Of a stretch of 64,000 bases of DNA, positions 30,560 through 41,900 are shown piece after piece; positions within the stretch are counted from its first letter, which is position 1; the number at the start of each line of letters is the position of its first letter. Below the pieces are notes generated by a model, which had not been told where the DNA came from, did not search any database, and saw nothing but the letters and a program-made list of their open reading frames with translations. This DNA is from Streptococcus pneumoniae. GTDB lineage: Bacteria; Bacillota; Bacilli; Lactobacillales; Streptococcaceae. The DNA lies in the NCBI RefSeq assembly GCF_001347015.1, contig NZ_CFGI01000003.1:146201-210200 (forward strand), written 5' to 3'. Both the position numbers and the translations under genes were made by a program.

Positions 30560-32788
30560 TGACAAAAAGTAAAAGACTAAAACACAGAATCAGGAGATTA
30601 GACCTTCTACCGTAAATACGTTATCCTGTCAGGGACTTTTTCAAAATGGACTCATGCAGGTCAGTCCAAGTTTTTTCTCACAAACCTATCTCTTAGGAGA
30701 TGTCAATTATCAAACAGTTGGCTTAGACGATAAGGGAGCAATTGTTGAGAAAAATTCCGTAAGAGTATTCTCTAGCCCTTACAGGAAGATGGGTTTGATG
30801 CTTATCGTGATGAATTAAATCACATGATGAATGCCAACTTAGAGGCTGGTGAGAACAACTTTTCAGCCGTCAAGTTTCTTTCATTTGGCAAGAGCGACCA
30901 AACACCAAAACTAGCTTTTCGTTCTCTGCCACAAATTGGGGAATATTTCAAGAGTGGCTTTTTAGAGATTGATGTATCTCTTGGTCTGCTCGGTGGAGAG
31001 GAGCGAGTGAATGTCCTTGCGGAGATGTTACGAGGTGAAAATTATTTATCGTTCTCTTACAAGGATTTGTCCCTCTCAGGTCAATCCACCAAACACTTTA
31101 TTGCCCCAACCTACCTTTTCTTTAACCACAAGCATCATATTGAATTGGACGATCGATTATTACAGATTGTCTATGTTCGTGACTATGGTATGGAGCTAGG
31201 GGATAAATTTATTCGAGACTTAATGCAGTCAGATTTAGAAGTGATGATTAGCCTACATGCTAAAGGCTCTACTAAGTCTGAAACAATGACCAAGCTACGA
31301 ACTAAGAAGACCTTGATGGAATCGCAAAAGATTGGGGAACAACAAAAGATGGCACGGACAGGCATCTATTTGGAGAAGGTCGGCCATGTTCTTGAGAACA
31401 ACATCGATGAAGCTTAGGCTCTTCTTCAAACCATGACCCAAACAGGAGATAAACTGTTTGACACCGTATTTCTAATTGGCGTGCTGGCGGATACTGAAGA
31501 CCGACTCAAGCAGTCCCTTGATATTATCAAGCAAGTGGCTGGGTCTAATGATATGATTATCGATAACTTGACCTACATGCAAGAAGCTGCTTTTAATAGT
31601 CTCTTGCCATTTGGTAAGAACTATCTTGAAGGTGTCTCTCAGTCTCTATCGACTTCAAATATTGCCGTGAATGCACCTTGGACTTCCGTAGATATTCAGG
31701 ACAAGGGTGGGAAATTTTATGGCATTAATCAGATTTCAAGTAATATTATCAGTATTGACCGTGGCAAGTTAAGTACCCCGTCAGGTTTGATTTTAGGGAC
31801 TTCTGGAGCTGGAAAAGGGATGGCGACAAAACATGAAATCATCTTTACTAAGCTAAAGGAATCAGATAGTGATACTGAAATTATTATTGTTGACCCAGAA
31901 AATGAGTACAGTATTATCGGTCAAGCCTTTGGTGGGGAGAGTATTGATATTGCCCCAGATTCTACCACCTTCTTAAATGTCTTAGATCTATTTGATGAGA
32001 ATATGGATGAGGATCCGGTTAAGGTCAAGTCTGAATTTCTCTTGTCTTGGATTGGAAAGCTCTTGAACCGTAAAATGGATGGTCGTGAAAAGTCCTTGAT
32101 TGACCGTGTGACAATACTCACTTATAAGTATTTTGACAGACCGTCCTTGGTCGAATGGGTCTTTGTCTTAGCTCAACAACCTGAACAGGAAGCTAAGGAC
32201 TTGGCACTGGATATGGAACTCTATGTGGAAGGGTCGCTGGACATATTTTCACATCGGACCAATATTAAAACAGACAGTCATTTCCTGATTTACAATGTCA
32301 AAAAGCTAGGCGATGAATTAAAACAAATTGCCCTTATGGTTATCTTTGACCAGATTTGGAATCGTGTGGTGAAAAATCAAAAACTAGGGAAGAAGACCTG
32401 GATTTACTTTGATGAAATGCAGCTACTCTTATTGGACAAGCATGCCTCTGATTTCTTCTTCAAACTTTGGAGTCGTGTCCGTAAGTATGGTGCGATACCG
32501 ACAGGCATTACTCAAAATGTGGAGACACTTCCATTGGATGCCAACGGCAGACGCATTATTGCCAATAGCGAGTTCATGATTCTATTAAAACAGGCTAAGA
32601 GGGATCGAGAAGAATTGGTGCATATGCTTGGGCTTTCTAAAGAGCTGGAGAAGTACTTAATCAATCCTGAAAAAGGGGCAGGACTTATCAAGGCCGGTTC
32701 CACCGTTGTTCCTTTCAAGAATAAAATTCCACAACATACAAAGCCTTTTGACATCATGAGTACGGATCCTGAAAAAATGAGGACATGA
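30516..32788 (+). pseudogene. virB4: VirB4-type conjugation ATPase, inactivated
   Basis: A GTG start with AAGGAGAT opens KKLKHSMKPKTSSNDKK and then meets an in-frame TAA at 30570. The frame continues as LFQNGLMQVSPSFFSQTYLL to about 30750, where a deletion and frame change occur. TAG follows at 30773 and 31415. The C-terminal half keeps Walker A ILGTSGAGKGMATKHE and Walker B WIYFDEMQLLL. The intact protein would energise the T4SS channel. Pieces at 30824-31417 and 31433-32788 are the largest open parts. Confidence 0.9.
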
Positions 32789-32789
32789 G

Positions 32790-35591
32790 ATGAAAAAGGG
32801 TAAAAAGCTAGTCAAACAGGATAGGAAAAACTTTCGAAGCAACTTAAAATCAGCCCGAATGTATTATCGGAAAGAAGTTAGAGCCTTAAGACAGACTGTT
32901 CCTAATAATGGAAGATTTCGAAAATCAGCCAAAAATTCTCTGTTTCAGGGAAAGAAAACAGAGTTAAAAGTAAATCTACTCAGTAGCCAAAAGGAAGCAG
33001 AAGAGAAGTTTCTAAAGGAAATTACCTATGTTTCTCCTAGACTGTTGAAGGTAAAGGAAATCAAGAACTATCGACTTCCTCAAGCTCAAGAGCGTTTGCG
33101 GACGATAAGAAAACATTTGTCAGACGTGAAACTAAGTGAAAAGCACAAGGCAGTTAATCCCAAGTTTACTTTCCAAAAAGAAAAGTCTTCCTTGAAGCCT
33201 CGTTTTCAGTTTCACTAAGAAAAATCATTTGATCGACTAAGTACAGAAAAAGAAGTAAGTTCTGTCAAACGTGAGGTCAAACAACTCAAGAAAGTCCGAA
33301 AGTCTAAGAAAAACTCTACCAAAGTCAAAGTTGGATTAGGCTTAGCTGCATCTGAATCGCTTGACCTGGTAGCACAGGATGATGATTTAGATGGTCTAAG
33401 AACCTTAAAGTATACTAGCTTGAAAGCCAGATGCTATGGCAGGTTCACCTATCAAGCAGGTAAAGTGGCGGTGAAAAGTGGACAGACTGGTGTGCGGTTT
33501 ACCAAAACAAAATTTTCTTATGGAAAGGAACGATTCCAGAATTTCAAAAAGGGAAGAGGATTCATACGCCAGAAACCTCTTAAATCAAGAAGACGTTACC
33601 AGACTTTTTAAAGCATGCTAGAAAGCACAATCTAGCAGGAATTAAGGGGATTGTCCAATCCATTAAAGGAAGTCTGACCTTCTTTTCTGCAATTGTGGGA
33701 AATCCTTTGACTTGGATTGGCTCAGGCATTCTTTTGATACTCCTTTTGATGATGAGCTTTTTCATGAGTATTTCAGGAAGCAGTGTCATTCAACAAGATG
33801 AGGTAGAATTGAGTAAGAACTATACCCACATGACGTGGGAAGATACGGAATATACGAGAACCAACGAAAAGGGGATTACCTATTACACCAAGATTGATGA
33901 GGTCATGGTTTACATGAATCATCAATACCAATACTACAAGCTTGACGATTTCATGGAAACAGGTGGTGCGACCTACAAATAATTTCTCAGTCAAGTGTGG
34001 ACGAAGTTAAATGGTGGTGATTCTATTAAATCCATGTCTGACTTGTATAAAGAACATGCTTACAAGTTGTCTGAGGAGGACCAGGAAGAACTAAAGAAGT
34101 TGACCGAAGAAGGCAATTATCTAGCCCTTCAAGAATTGGACAATCCCTTTCAGGGACAGACTGATGAGAATAGCTTAAACATGACCTACCGATATGGTTA
34201 TGAGATCATTGATGAGAAACCAACGCTTCATTATCATATCATCTTAGAAGCAAAAGAAGGGCAAGTCATTGTGGCTACGATAGATGGCAATGTATCTCTT
34301 AATGGAGAGAACGTTATTTTGACCTCTGATAAGGGAGTGAATAAGACTAAACTAACCTTGTTTGGCATTCATTCAGGCAGAGTGAGTGAAAATCAACAAG
34401 TCTTGGCAGGAGATATTATTGGTCAGACCAAAGACGGAACGGGTCTAAAAGTCACTTATCAAAAGGTTAATGATGACATGGATAAGTTGGTCTATGTCAA
34501 TACAGCTTTCTACTTTCCAAAAGTAATCCAGGTTCAGACAACCATTCTTCTAACTATCGGTCAGTTTGGTGGCGATGAGTTCGAGAGAGCCAAGGCGATT
34601 TATGACTATCTCAAAAGCAAAGGTGCGACAAATCAAGCTATCGTAGCCATTTTAGGAAATTGGTCGGTAGAATCCTCTATTAATCCCAAGCGTGCGGAGG
34701 GCGCCTATCTATCTCCCACTATTGGTACGACAGACAGTTCGTGGGATGATGAGGGCTGGCTCTCGCTTAATGGTCCAACTATATACAATGGACTTTACCC
34801 AAATATTCTCAAACGTGGTTTAGGCTTAGGCCAATGGACAGATACCGCGGATGGGTCACGCAGACATACTTTATTGTTGGAATATGCCAAAGGAAAACAT
34901 CAAAAATAGTATGACTTAGGGATTACAACTGAATTTCATGTTGAATGGGGATAGTCCTTATTACACCAACTGGTTAAAGGACTTCTTCAAAAATCCAGGA
35001 AGTCCAGCTAGTCTTGCCCAACTCTTTCTCATTTACTGGAGAGGAAATAGTGGTGATAAACTACTTGAACGTCAGACACGGGCCAGTGAGTGGTATTACC
35101 AAATTGAAAAAGGCTTTAGTCAACCCAACGGTGGGACAGCACAAAGTGATCCAAAAGCACTTGAAGCTGTTCGAGGAGAACTATTTGAGAACTCTATTAC
35201 AGGAGGTGGTGACGGTATGGGATATGCTTACGGCCAATGTACTTGGGGAGTTGCAGCCCGTATCAACCAACTGGGTCTAAAACTCAAAGGTAAGAATGGA
35301 GAGAAGATTCCAATTATCAGTACCATGGGCAATGGCCAAGATTGGGTGCGTACAGCCACAAGTCTCGGTGGAGAGACAGGGACAAGTCCACAAGCAGGAG
35401 CTATTCTTTCCTTTGCGGGAGGAGGACATGGTACACCAACAGAATATGGACATGTGGCTTTTGTGGAGAAAGTCTACCCAGACGGTTCATTTCTTATCTC
35501 AGAAACCAACTACAATGATAATCCAAACTATACCTTACGTAAATTATCTGGAGTGGATAGTAGTTTGGGTTTTGCTTATACGACGAAATAA
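32790..35591 (+). pseudogene. PrgK-like conjugation peptidoglycan hydrolase, inactivated
   Basis: Reassembled, this is a large multidomain protein: a very basic cytosolic N-terminus (MKKGKKLVKQDRKNFRSNLK), one transmembrane helix (GSGILLILLLMMSFFMSISG, near 33720), a degenerate M23-like region, a phage-type lysozyme domain (ILGNWSVESSINPKRAEGAY) and a CHAP amidase (YGQCTWGVAARIN with Cys; YGHVAFVEKVYPDGSFLISE with His). It would open the wall for the mating channel. Breaks: TAA 33216, frameshift near 33605, TAA 33980, TAG 34907, frameshift near 34925. The CHAP part (34938-35591) is open but lacks a signal. Confidence 0.85.
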
Positions 35592-35600
35592 AAAAGGATA

Positions 35601-35627
35601 TGCTAACAATAATCGGATTTGTTAGCA
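35601..35627 (+). promoter_or_regulatory. AbiEi operator-like repeat 1
   Basis: TGCTAACA, 11 bases, TGTTAGCA. With flanking bases the arms extend to 12 bp (35598-35609 and 35619-35630). Identical arms and spacing recur in repeat 2. AbiEi antitoxins are known to bind paired inverted repeats upstream of abiE; assignment here is by position and symmetry. It may also terminate the upstream transcript. Confidence 0.65.
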
Positions 35628-35665
35628 TATTATTTTCGTTTATCGTTGATTATTTTATAACAATG

Positions 35666-35692
35666 TGCTAACATTGTTATAAAGTGTTAGCA
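35666..35692 (+). promoter_or_regulatory. AbiEi operator-like repeat 2 overlapping the abiE -10
   Basis: Same TGCTAACA-N11-TGTTAGCA arrangement as repeat 1, 65 bases downstream centre to centre. It covers an extended -10 (TGT then TATAAA, 35678-35683), so binding would block transcription. It interlocks with a separate perfect 12-bp palindrome, TTATAACAATGT/ACATTGTTATAA (35655-35682). Confidence 0.7.
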
Positions 35693-35713
35693 TATTGTTT
35701 TGGAGGTGGTGAT

Positions 35714-36307
35714 ATGGATTTGTTAGAGAAACCCGTTTATAATTATATTAAAAATAATCATGGAGTAATAACTTTTCGTGATATGGAAGAGCTTAACTTT
35801 TCTTATCAGCAACTGAATAAATTAGTCTCAAAAGGGAAAGTGGAATCAATTGAAAGAGGTATCTATCATCTGCCAGATACCTATATCGATGACTATTTTA
35901 GTTTACAGTACCGTTTTCCAAAAGGAATTTATTCCTTAGAAACAGCACTTTGGTTATATGGTCTGTCCCTTACCATTCCATTTGAGCCTGTGATGACTTT
36001 TCCTTTCGGGACAAATACGAGGCCAATGAAAGAAGCTGGTGTCAAGCCAATTGTCGCTAGAAAGTATCATGAAATCGGTATGATTAAACTGGAGCGACAG
36101 GCTGGACAGTTTATCTCAGTATATGATATGGAACGAACATTAGTGGAGTGTTTGAGAACAGCTTACCATGTCGATATTCAAGTTATTGCTCCAGCTTTTC
36201 AAGCTTACTTCAAAAAAGAAGCTGTAGATTACAGTAAGTTGTATCACTATGCACAACTATTTAAAGTTACTGAAAAACTACAATCATATGTGGAGGTCTT
36301 GTCTTGA
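35714..36307 (+). CDS. abiEi: AbiEi antitoxin, type IV toxin-antitoxin system
   Basis: AbiEi represses its own operon and counteracts AbiEii without binding it directly. The 197-residue protein has an N-terminal winged helix-turn-helix (VYNYIKNNHGVITFRDMEEL, KLVSKGKVESIERGIYHLP) and a C-terminal antitoxin domain (SLETALWLYGLSLTIPFEP, VYDMERTLVECLR). The start at 35714 follows TTGGAGGTGGTGAT; an earlier ATG at 35684 lies inside the operator. The stop overlaps abiEii. No damage, unlike the transfer genes on both sides. Confidence 0.9.
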   Translation: MDLLEKPVYNYIKNNHGVITFRDMEELNFSYQQLNKLVSKGKVESIERGIYHLPDTYIDDYFSLQYRFPKGIYSLETALWLYGLSLTIPFEPVMTFPFGTNTRPMKEAGVKPIVARKYHEIGMIKLERQAGQFISVYDMERTLVECLRTAYHVDIQVIAPAFQAYFKKEAVDYSKLYHYAQLFKVTEKLQSYVEVLS

Positions 36308-37146
36308 AATTCTCAAATGCTAATAGTTTCAAAGCCAAAGTCAAGAATATTGCAAGAGAAAAAGGGATACCTGCTCAACAAGTTCAGCAAAATTTTCTGA
36401 TTGAACAAGTCTTAAAACTCATCTCAGAGAGCAAGTATAAAGATTCTTTCATTGTGAAAGGTGGATTTCTTATCGGACAGATGATTGGCTTAGATAAACG
36501 GACAACAATGGATTTAGATGTTACCCTGAAAGGTCAACCTCTTAACGAAGAAAATATTCAATCAATCTTCAAAGAAATAATTAATCGACCTTCTGAAGGT
36601 TTCCAATTTGAAATTGATAAGTTAGAGCCAATTCGACAAGATGACGAATATGGAGGTTTTTCCCTTAAACTAAATGCGACATTTGACACCTTACGTGAAG
36701 TTGTCTTTATTGATATAACGACAGGTGACCATATTACGCCACGAGAAATTACATACCAATTACAATCCATTTTCTCAGAGGATAAGCTAGAAGTTTGGAC
36801 TTATAATTTAGAAACAGTTCTTGCTGAAAAATTAGAAACCATTATAAGTCGAGGAGCTGCTTCAACTAGACCTCGTGATCGCTATGATCTCTATACATTG
36901 TACCATCTTCGAAAAGATGAGATTGATGTACACATATTGAATACTGCTTTGCACAATACTGCTAAAAAAAGAGAAAGTTTAGATATTTTGATACATTGGG
37001 AAGAGCAATTAGAGGTACTCCGTCGCTCTGACTATCAGAAACAGCTTTGGTCTCGTTATCAAAAATCATTCAGATATGCTAGTGAAACTAGTTTCGAGGA
37101 ATCTGTGGACGTAGTAGCAATTATTTTAAATCATTTGGAGGTTTAG
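36304..37146 (+). CDS. abiEii: AbiEii/AbiGii-family nucleotidyltransferase toxin
   Basis: The 280-residue toxin has the nucleotidyltransferase signature GGFLIGQMIGLDKRTTMDLD (GG plus DxD), a central LREVVFIDITTGDHI strand and the second conserved Lys region TVLAEKLETIISRGAASTRP with RDRYDLY. AbiEii-type toxins add nucleotides to tRNA 3' ends or similar targets and stop growth, giving phage abortive infection. It uses TTG at 36304, overlapping the abiEi stop, and is followed after six bases by a third gene. Confidence 0.9.
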   Translation: MKFSNANSFKAKVKNIAREKGIPAQQVQQNFLIEQVLKLISESKYKDSFIVKGGFLIGQMIGLDKRTTMDLDVTLKGQPLNEENIQSIFKEIINRPSEGFQFEIDKLEPIRQDDEYGGFSLKLNATFDTLREVVFIDITTGDHITPREITYQLQSIFSEDKLEVWTYNLETVLAEKLETIISRGAASTRPRDRYDLYTLYHLRKDEIDVHILNTALHNTAKKRESLDILIHWEEQLEVLRRSDYQKQLWSRYQKSFRYASETSFEESVDVVAIILNHLEV

Positions 37147-37152
37147 TTTTGT

Positions 37153-38547
37153 ATGCTGACAGGAACTTTACAGATGATGGGGTATGAATTTTTCTTTACG
37201 TTCGATGAAGAAATATTATCCTTGATTCCCAAAGAAGGGGAAAAAGATGAGATTAGGTATTCTTGGTTCTATACTAAATTAGGAACAGGAACCTTTTCTT
37301 GGCTAGGGAAGCCTAAATTCGTAGAAGAAGACTTTCTTTATGGACGGACAAATGAAACAAATCGAGTTATTACATTTCTAACAAATAGACACACGCAACT
37401 TCAGGAAAATAACGGTATCATTACAGTGCCGATTTTGGCCTATTTTTTTAGTTATTCTGACAGACCTAGGATTAGTCGAATATCATTTAGCGGACTAGAG
37501 CTAAACTATATTCATCCAATTAATCGTACTTTTGAAATTTCGTATAAACCTGAAGAACACGATGGAAAAATAAATATTAGTACCTATGGTTTTGACTCAA
37601 CAACGACAGATGAACAGAAGTTTAATGTTTTTGGAAAAGAGGTTCAAGTTTATTTCGGTGTCACTAGAACAACAAGTTTATCGATCGAAAAGCCACCTCT
37701 AGCGTTATCATCGTCAATGGTTTTTCAATTTGAAGAAACTCAAGATTATTCTTTTGTACGAGAGTTATATCGTATCGCAAAGGAGTTTATCCAATTTCTT
37801 TGTAATCGAAGAAATGTTAGTTTTACTGACATTCGATTGTCAAATAATCAAGGAAAGGTTGGGGAATTCAATGTGATTGAAGATAGTATTGAGATTGAGA
37901 TGAAGCCATTGAAAGACGGAAGATATATTCAACAAAAATATATTGCTGGTTATGAGGGAAAGATATTAGATGACATAGCTGAAAATAATCTATATCTCAG
38001 ACATCTGGGTAAGAGTTTTAGGGATAGTCGGATAATTGATGCTGCTAGTTTTGTATTAAGAACCGCTGCATTTGAATGGGAGTTTAGTAGACTATTTTCA
38101 GAAGATGAATGGAAAAACGAGCAACGAAAAAAACTAGAAGAAGAAGCTAGTAAAGAATTAGAGCGTTTGATTGAAAATTCAACAGGTAAGCTGAAAAAAA
38201 TTTACAAAGATTTGAAAAAATCAGTTGTATCCTATTTATCTCTTTCTCAAAAGATTGGTCAAATATATGAAGAATACGGTGCATCTGTATTGGATTTATT
38301 TGGACAATCCATATATAAATTAAACAATATTTCTTATAATCACTCTGAAATTGCAGAGCGAATAGGCAAACAAAGAAATAATTTTGCTCATGGAAATTTA
38401 GATAAGGAATTTATAAATGAGTCTTTGCTAGATGTGGTGTTCCTTGAACAAATTGTTCTAGCTATGCAACTCCAATATTTTGGAATAGATGAAGTAGAAA
38501 CTAAAAAAATCATAAATGAAGTATTTCGCCATAATTTAATCATATAG
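37153..38547 (+). CDS. HEPN-motif protein (ApeA-like architecture) in the abiE operon
   Basis: A 464-residue soluble protein. The N-terminal ~280 residues are beta-rich (MLTGTLQMMGYEFFFTFDEE ... SRISFSGLELNYIHPINRTF), like the N-terminal domain of ApeA-type defence proteins. The C-terminal part is helical with a charged stretch (KLEEEASKELERLIENS) and the segment IGKQRNNFAHGNL, an RX4H motif diagnostic of HEPN ribonucleases. It lies six bases after abiEii, so it is likely transcribed under AbiEi control. Family assignment to ApeA is tentative; the HEPN motif is seen directly. Confidence 0.65.
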   Translation: MLTGTLQMMGYEFFFTFDEEILSLIPKEGEKDEIRYSWFYTKLGTGTFSWLGKPKFVEEDFLYGRTNETNRVITFLTNRHTQLQENNGIITVPILAYFFSYSDRPRISRISFSGLELNYIHPINRTFEISYKPEEHDGKINISTYGFDSTTTDEQKFNVFGKEVQVYFGVTRTTSLSIEKPPLALSSSMVFQFEETQDYSFVRELYRIAKEFIQFLCNRRNVSFTDIRLSNNQGKVGEFNVIEDSIEIEMKPLKDGRYIQQKYIAGYEGKILDDIAENNLYLRHLGKSFRDSRIIDAASFVLRTAAFEWEFSRLFSEDEWKNEQRKKLEEEASKELERLIENSTGKLKKIYKDLKKSVVSYLSLSQKIGQIYEEYGASVLDLFGQSIYKLNNISYNHSEIAERIGKQRNNFAHGNLDKEFINESLLDVVFLEQIVLAMQLQYFGIDEVETKKIINEVFRHNLII

Positions 38548-38744
38548 AGTTGTTAAAAAAGTATATTCCGAAAGTCTAGAAATACTAATTTTGTAGATTT
38601 GTGTTCACGTCATGGCTTCATTTTAGTTTTGTAATAGAGTATAACGATAGAAGTTGTCAATTCAATAAATGAGTAAGTTTATTTACGAAAAACGAAATTA
38701 GTGGTATTATTGTTGTATCGAATTGGGGCGTGCTAGTCACGTCT

Positions 38745-38777
38745 GGGAGGGTCTGATGCGTCAGTCCTCCTTTTTTA
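38745..38777 (+). terminator. Terminator after the abiE-HEPN operon
   Basis: GGAGG and CTGA pair with TCAG and CCTCC around a TGCG loop, followed by TTTTTT. It is preceded by a GC-rich tract (GGGGCGTGCTAGTCACGTC) with its own small inverted repeat. Confidence 0.75.
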
Positions 38778-38799
38778 TTTTTAAGTATTCCTTGGAGGT

Positions 38800-38829
38800 T
38801 ATCGGTTATGCTACCGATAGCTTTTTTTC
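38800..38829 (+). terminator. Second hairpin before the adhesin gene
   Basis: A perfect 7-bp stem TATCGGT/ACCGATA with loop TATGCT and an eight-T tail, 25 bases beyond the first terminator. Confidence 0.7.
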
Positions 38830-38843
38830 TTTTCCCTAAATTT

Positions 38844-38863
38844 ATTGTGATAACAAAATCAAG
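38844..38863 (+). repeat. 20-bp repeat, copy 1
   Basis: ATTGTGATAACAAAATCAAG occurs identically here (upstream of the adhesin pseudogene) and at 56915-56934 (upstream of the 56975 gene). Role unknown; its position 5' of genes suggests a regulatory or promoter segment. Confidence 0.6.
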
Positions 38864-38932
38864 CCTTCTTTTTTATGATGAGGAAAGAGTAACAGTTTGT
38901 TGCTAGAGAATAAAAGAAAAGAAGGACTATTT

Positions 38933-41900
38933 ATGACAAAAACATGTAATCATCACCTTCTTGTCAATCAGGAAAAAGGCGAGAAACACGTCTTTCGCAA
39001 GAGTAAAAAATATCGTACTCTATGTTCCGTTTCCCTTGGAACCATGGTGACGGCTGTTGTTGCTTGGAGAGGAACGGTTGCACATGCTGATGAAGTTGCA
39101 ATATCAGTTGATACAACCATTCAACGAACGAAGAATCCAGCCACGAATTTACCAAAAGTACAGCCAACCCCTGTTTCTGAACAAACTGAAAGTATAGCTT
39201 CAACTGGACAATCTAACGGTGCGATTGCTGTCACTGTATCACATGATACGCTAACACAAGCAGTTGAAGAGGCAAAGGCTGAAGGTATTTCTACTATTGA
39301 AGATAGTCTAATGGACTTGGGAAATACAACTTCTGCGGTAGAAACCAACCAACAAATTTCAAAAGCATAAGCAGATACCCAAAAACAGGTTGAGGTTATC
39401 TATGAAGTCACTGATATCTACAAAGCTGATAAAGTAGCTTATGAGGATGGAAAAGCTCGCATTGAACAGGAAAATAAGGAGCTGTCACAGGCCTACGAAG
39501 GAGCCGACCAAACTGGTAAAGATACAAATGCTTGGGTTGATACCAAAGTTAATGAGCTAAAATCTCAGTATGCAGATGCTGATGTGACAGTAAAAGAACA
39601 AGTAGTTTTATCAAGAAATGGGACATCTGTACTAGACTATACAAACTATGGCAAGGCTGTTGAAACCATTCAATCAACTAACGAACAAGCTGTAGCGGAT
39701 TATTTAACAAAGAAAACCAATGCAGATGATATTGTTGCGAAAAATAAGGAAATTCAAAAAGAAAATGAAGCTGGATTTGCTAAGGCAAAAGCAGATAACG
39801 AAGCCATTGAAAGGAGTAATCAGAAAGGTCAAGCGGCAGTTGATGCTGAAAACCGTGCAAGTCAAGCCGCAGTAGATCAAGCTAATCAGGAGAAACAACA
39901 ATTCGTTTCAGATCGTGCAGCTGAGATTGAAGACAAATCTAGAAAAAGAAGTCGCAGCCAGAAAAGAGAATGAAGCGATTGAAACCTATAATGCCAAAGA
40001 ATTGGAACGCTATCAACGTGACTTGGCCGAAATTTCAAAAGGTGAAGAAGGTTATATTTCTGAAGCCCTTGCTCAAGCCCTCAATATCAATAACGGTGAG
40101 CCCCAAGCACAACATGGAGCCATTACCCGAAATCCTAATCAAATCATTTCAACTGGTGATGCTATGCTGGGTGGTTACTCAAGAATTTTGGATTCAACAG
40201 GATTTTTTGTCTATGGTAACTTCAAAACAGGTGAGACCCTTAGTTTTAACTATCAAAATCTTCAAAATGCACGATTTGATGGGAAAAAGATTAGTCGTGT
40301 GACTTACGATATTACCAACCTTGTATCACAAGCTGGAACCGATGTCGTGAAGCTGGTTGTTCCAACTGATCCAACCGAGGGCTTCATTGCCTATCGAAAT
40401 GACGGAAATGCTGACTTGCGAACAGACAAGATGGGGTTTCGTGTAGTTGCCAAGTATTTCTTGGAAGACGGTTCGCAAGTTACCTTCTCCAAAGAAAAAC
40501 CAGGTGTCTTCACACATTCTTCCCTCAATCATAATGACATTGGTCTAGAATATGTCAAAGATTCATCTGGGAAATTTATGCCGATTAATGCCTCAACCGT
40601 TCAAGTGACTAATGAAGGTCTGGCTCGTTCTTTGGGTTACAACCGTGCAAGTGATTTGAATTTACCTGAGGAATGGGATACTACATCAAGTCGTTATGCT
40701 TATAAAGGGGCTATTGTCTCAACGGTCAAATCAGGTAATACCTATACAGTAACCTTTGGCCAAGGCGGATATGCCACAGAATGTTGGATTATCGTACTGG
40801 TTTGTCTTAAATACCCTACCAGTTGCATGTACAGTAACACCTTATAGTCTCAAACCTCATGTAACGGTGGAACTTGAACCTGTTCCAGAGCCTATTACGG
40901 TAACACCTGATGTCTATATACCAAAAACCTTTACACCAGAAAAGCCTGTGACCTTCACGCCAAAGCCTTTGGAAGAGGTAGTGCAGCCTAGTCTAACTTT
41001 GACCAAGGTAACCTTACCTGTTAAACCTATTCCAAAAGAACTTCCAACGCCACTAGAAGTACCGACAGTCCATTATCATGCATACCGTTTGACGACAACT
41101 CCAGAGATTATGAAAGAAGTGGTCAATAGTGATCAAGCTAATCTTCATGAGAAAACTGTCGCAAAAGATTCAACGGTGATGTATCCCTTAACAGTTGATG
41201 TCTTATCGCCCAATTGTGCTCAAACGACTAATCTCATTTTTGAAGACTATTTGCCTGCCGGTTATTTGTTTGATAAGGAAACAACACAAAAAGAGAAAGG
41301 AAACTATGTCCTTAGCTTTGATGAGACTAAGAATTTTGTGACCTTGACCGCAAAGGAAAACTTGTTGCAGGAGGTAAATAAGTTTATCAATTGACCGCTC
41401 CAAAACTCTATGGTTCTGTTCAAAATGATGGGGTAATCTATTCCAATAGTTAGAACAAGGGTACGACCAATGCTTATACAGTCACTTCAAATGTTGTGAC
41501 GGTTCGTACACCAGTTGATGGAGACACAACTACTCATATTACACCTGACAAGAACAATAAAAATGCGGATGGTGTTCTCATAAATGATACAGTAGTAGCC
41601 CTTGGTATGACCAACCACTACCGATTGACGTGGGATTTGGACCAGTATGAGGGAGATCGTTCTGCTAAATAGACAATTGCACGAGTCTTCTTCTTTGTGG
41701 ACGATTACCCAGAAGAAGCCCTACCCCTAAATCCTGATAGTATTCAAGTTTTGGATAAGGATGGCAATCGTGTATCTGGTATCTCTGTCAGCACCTACGC
41801 TAGTTTGTCAGAAGCTCCAAAAGTCGTTCAAGATGCCATGGTTAAACGTCAGTTTACACCTAAAGGAGCCATTCAAGTTCTTAGTAGCGATAATCCAAAA

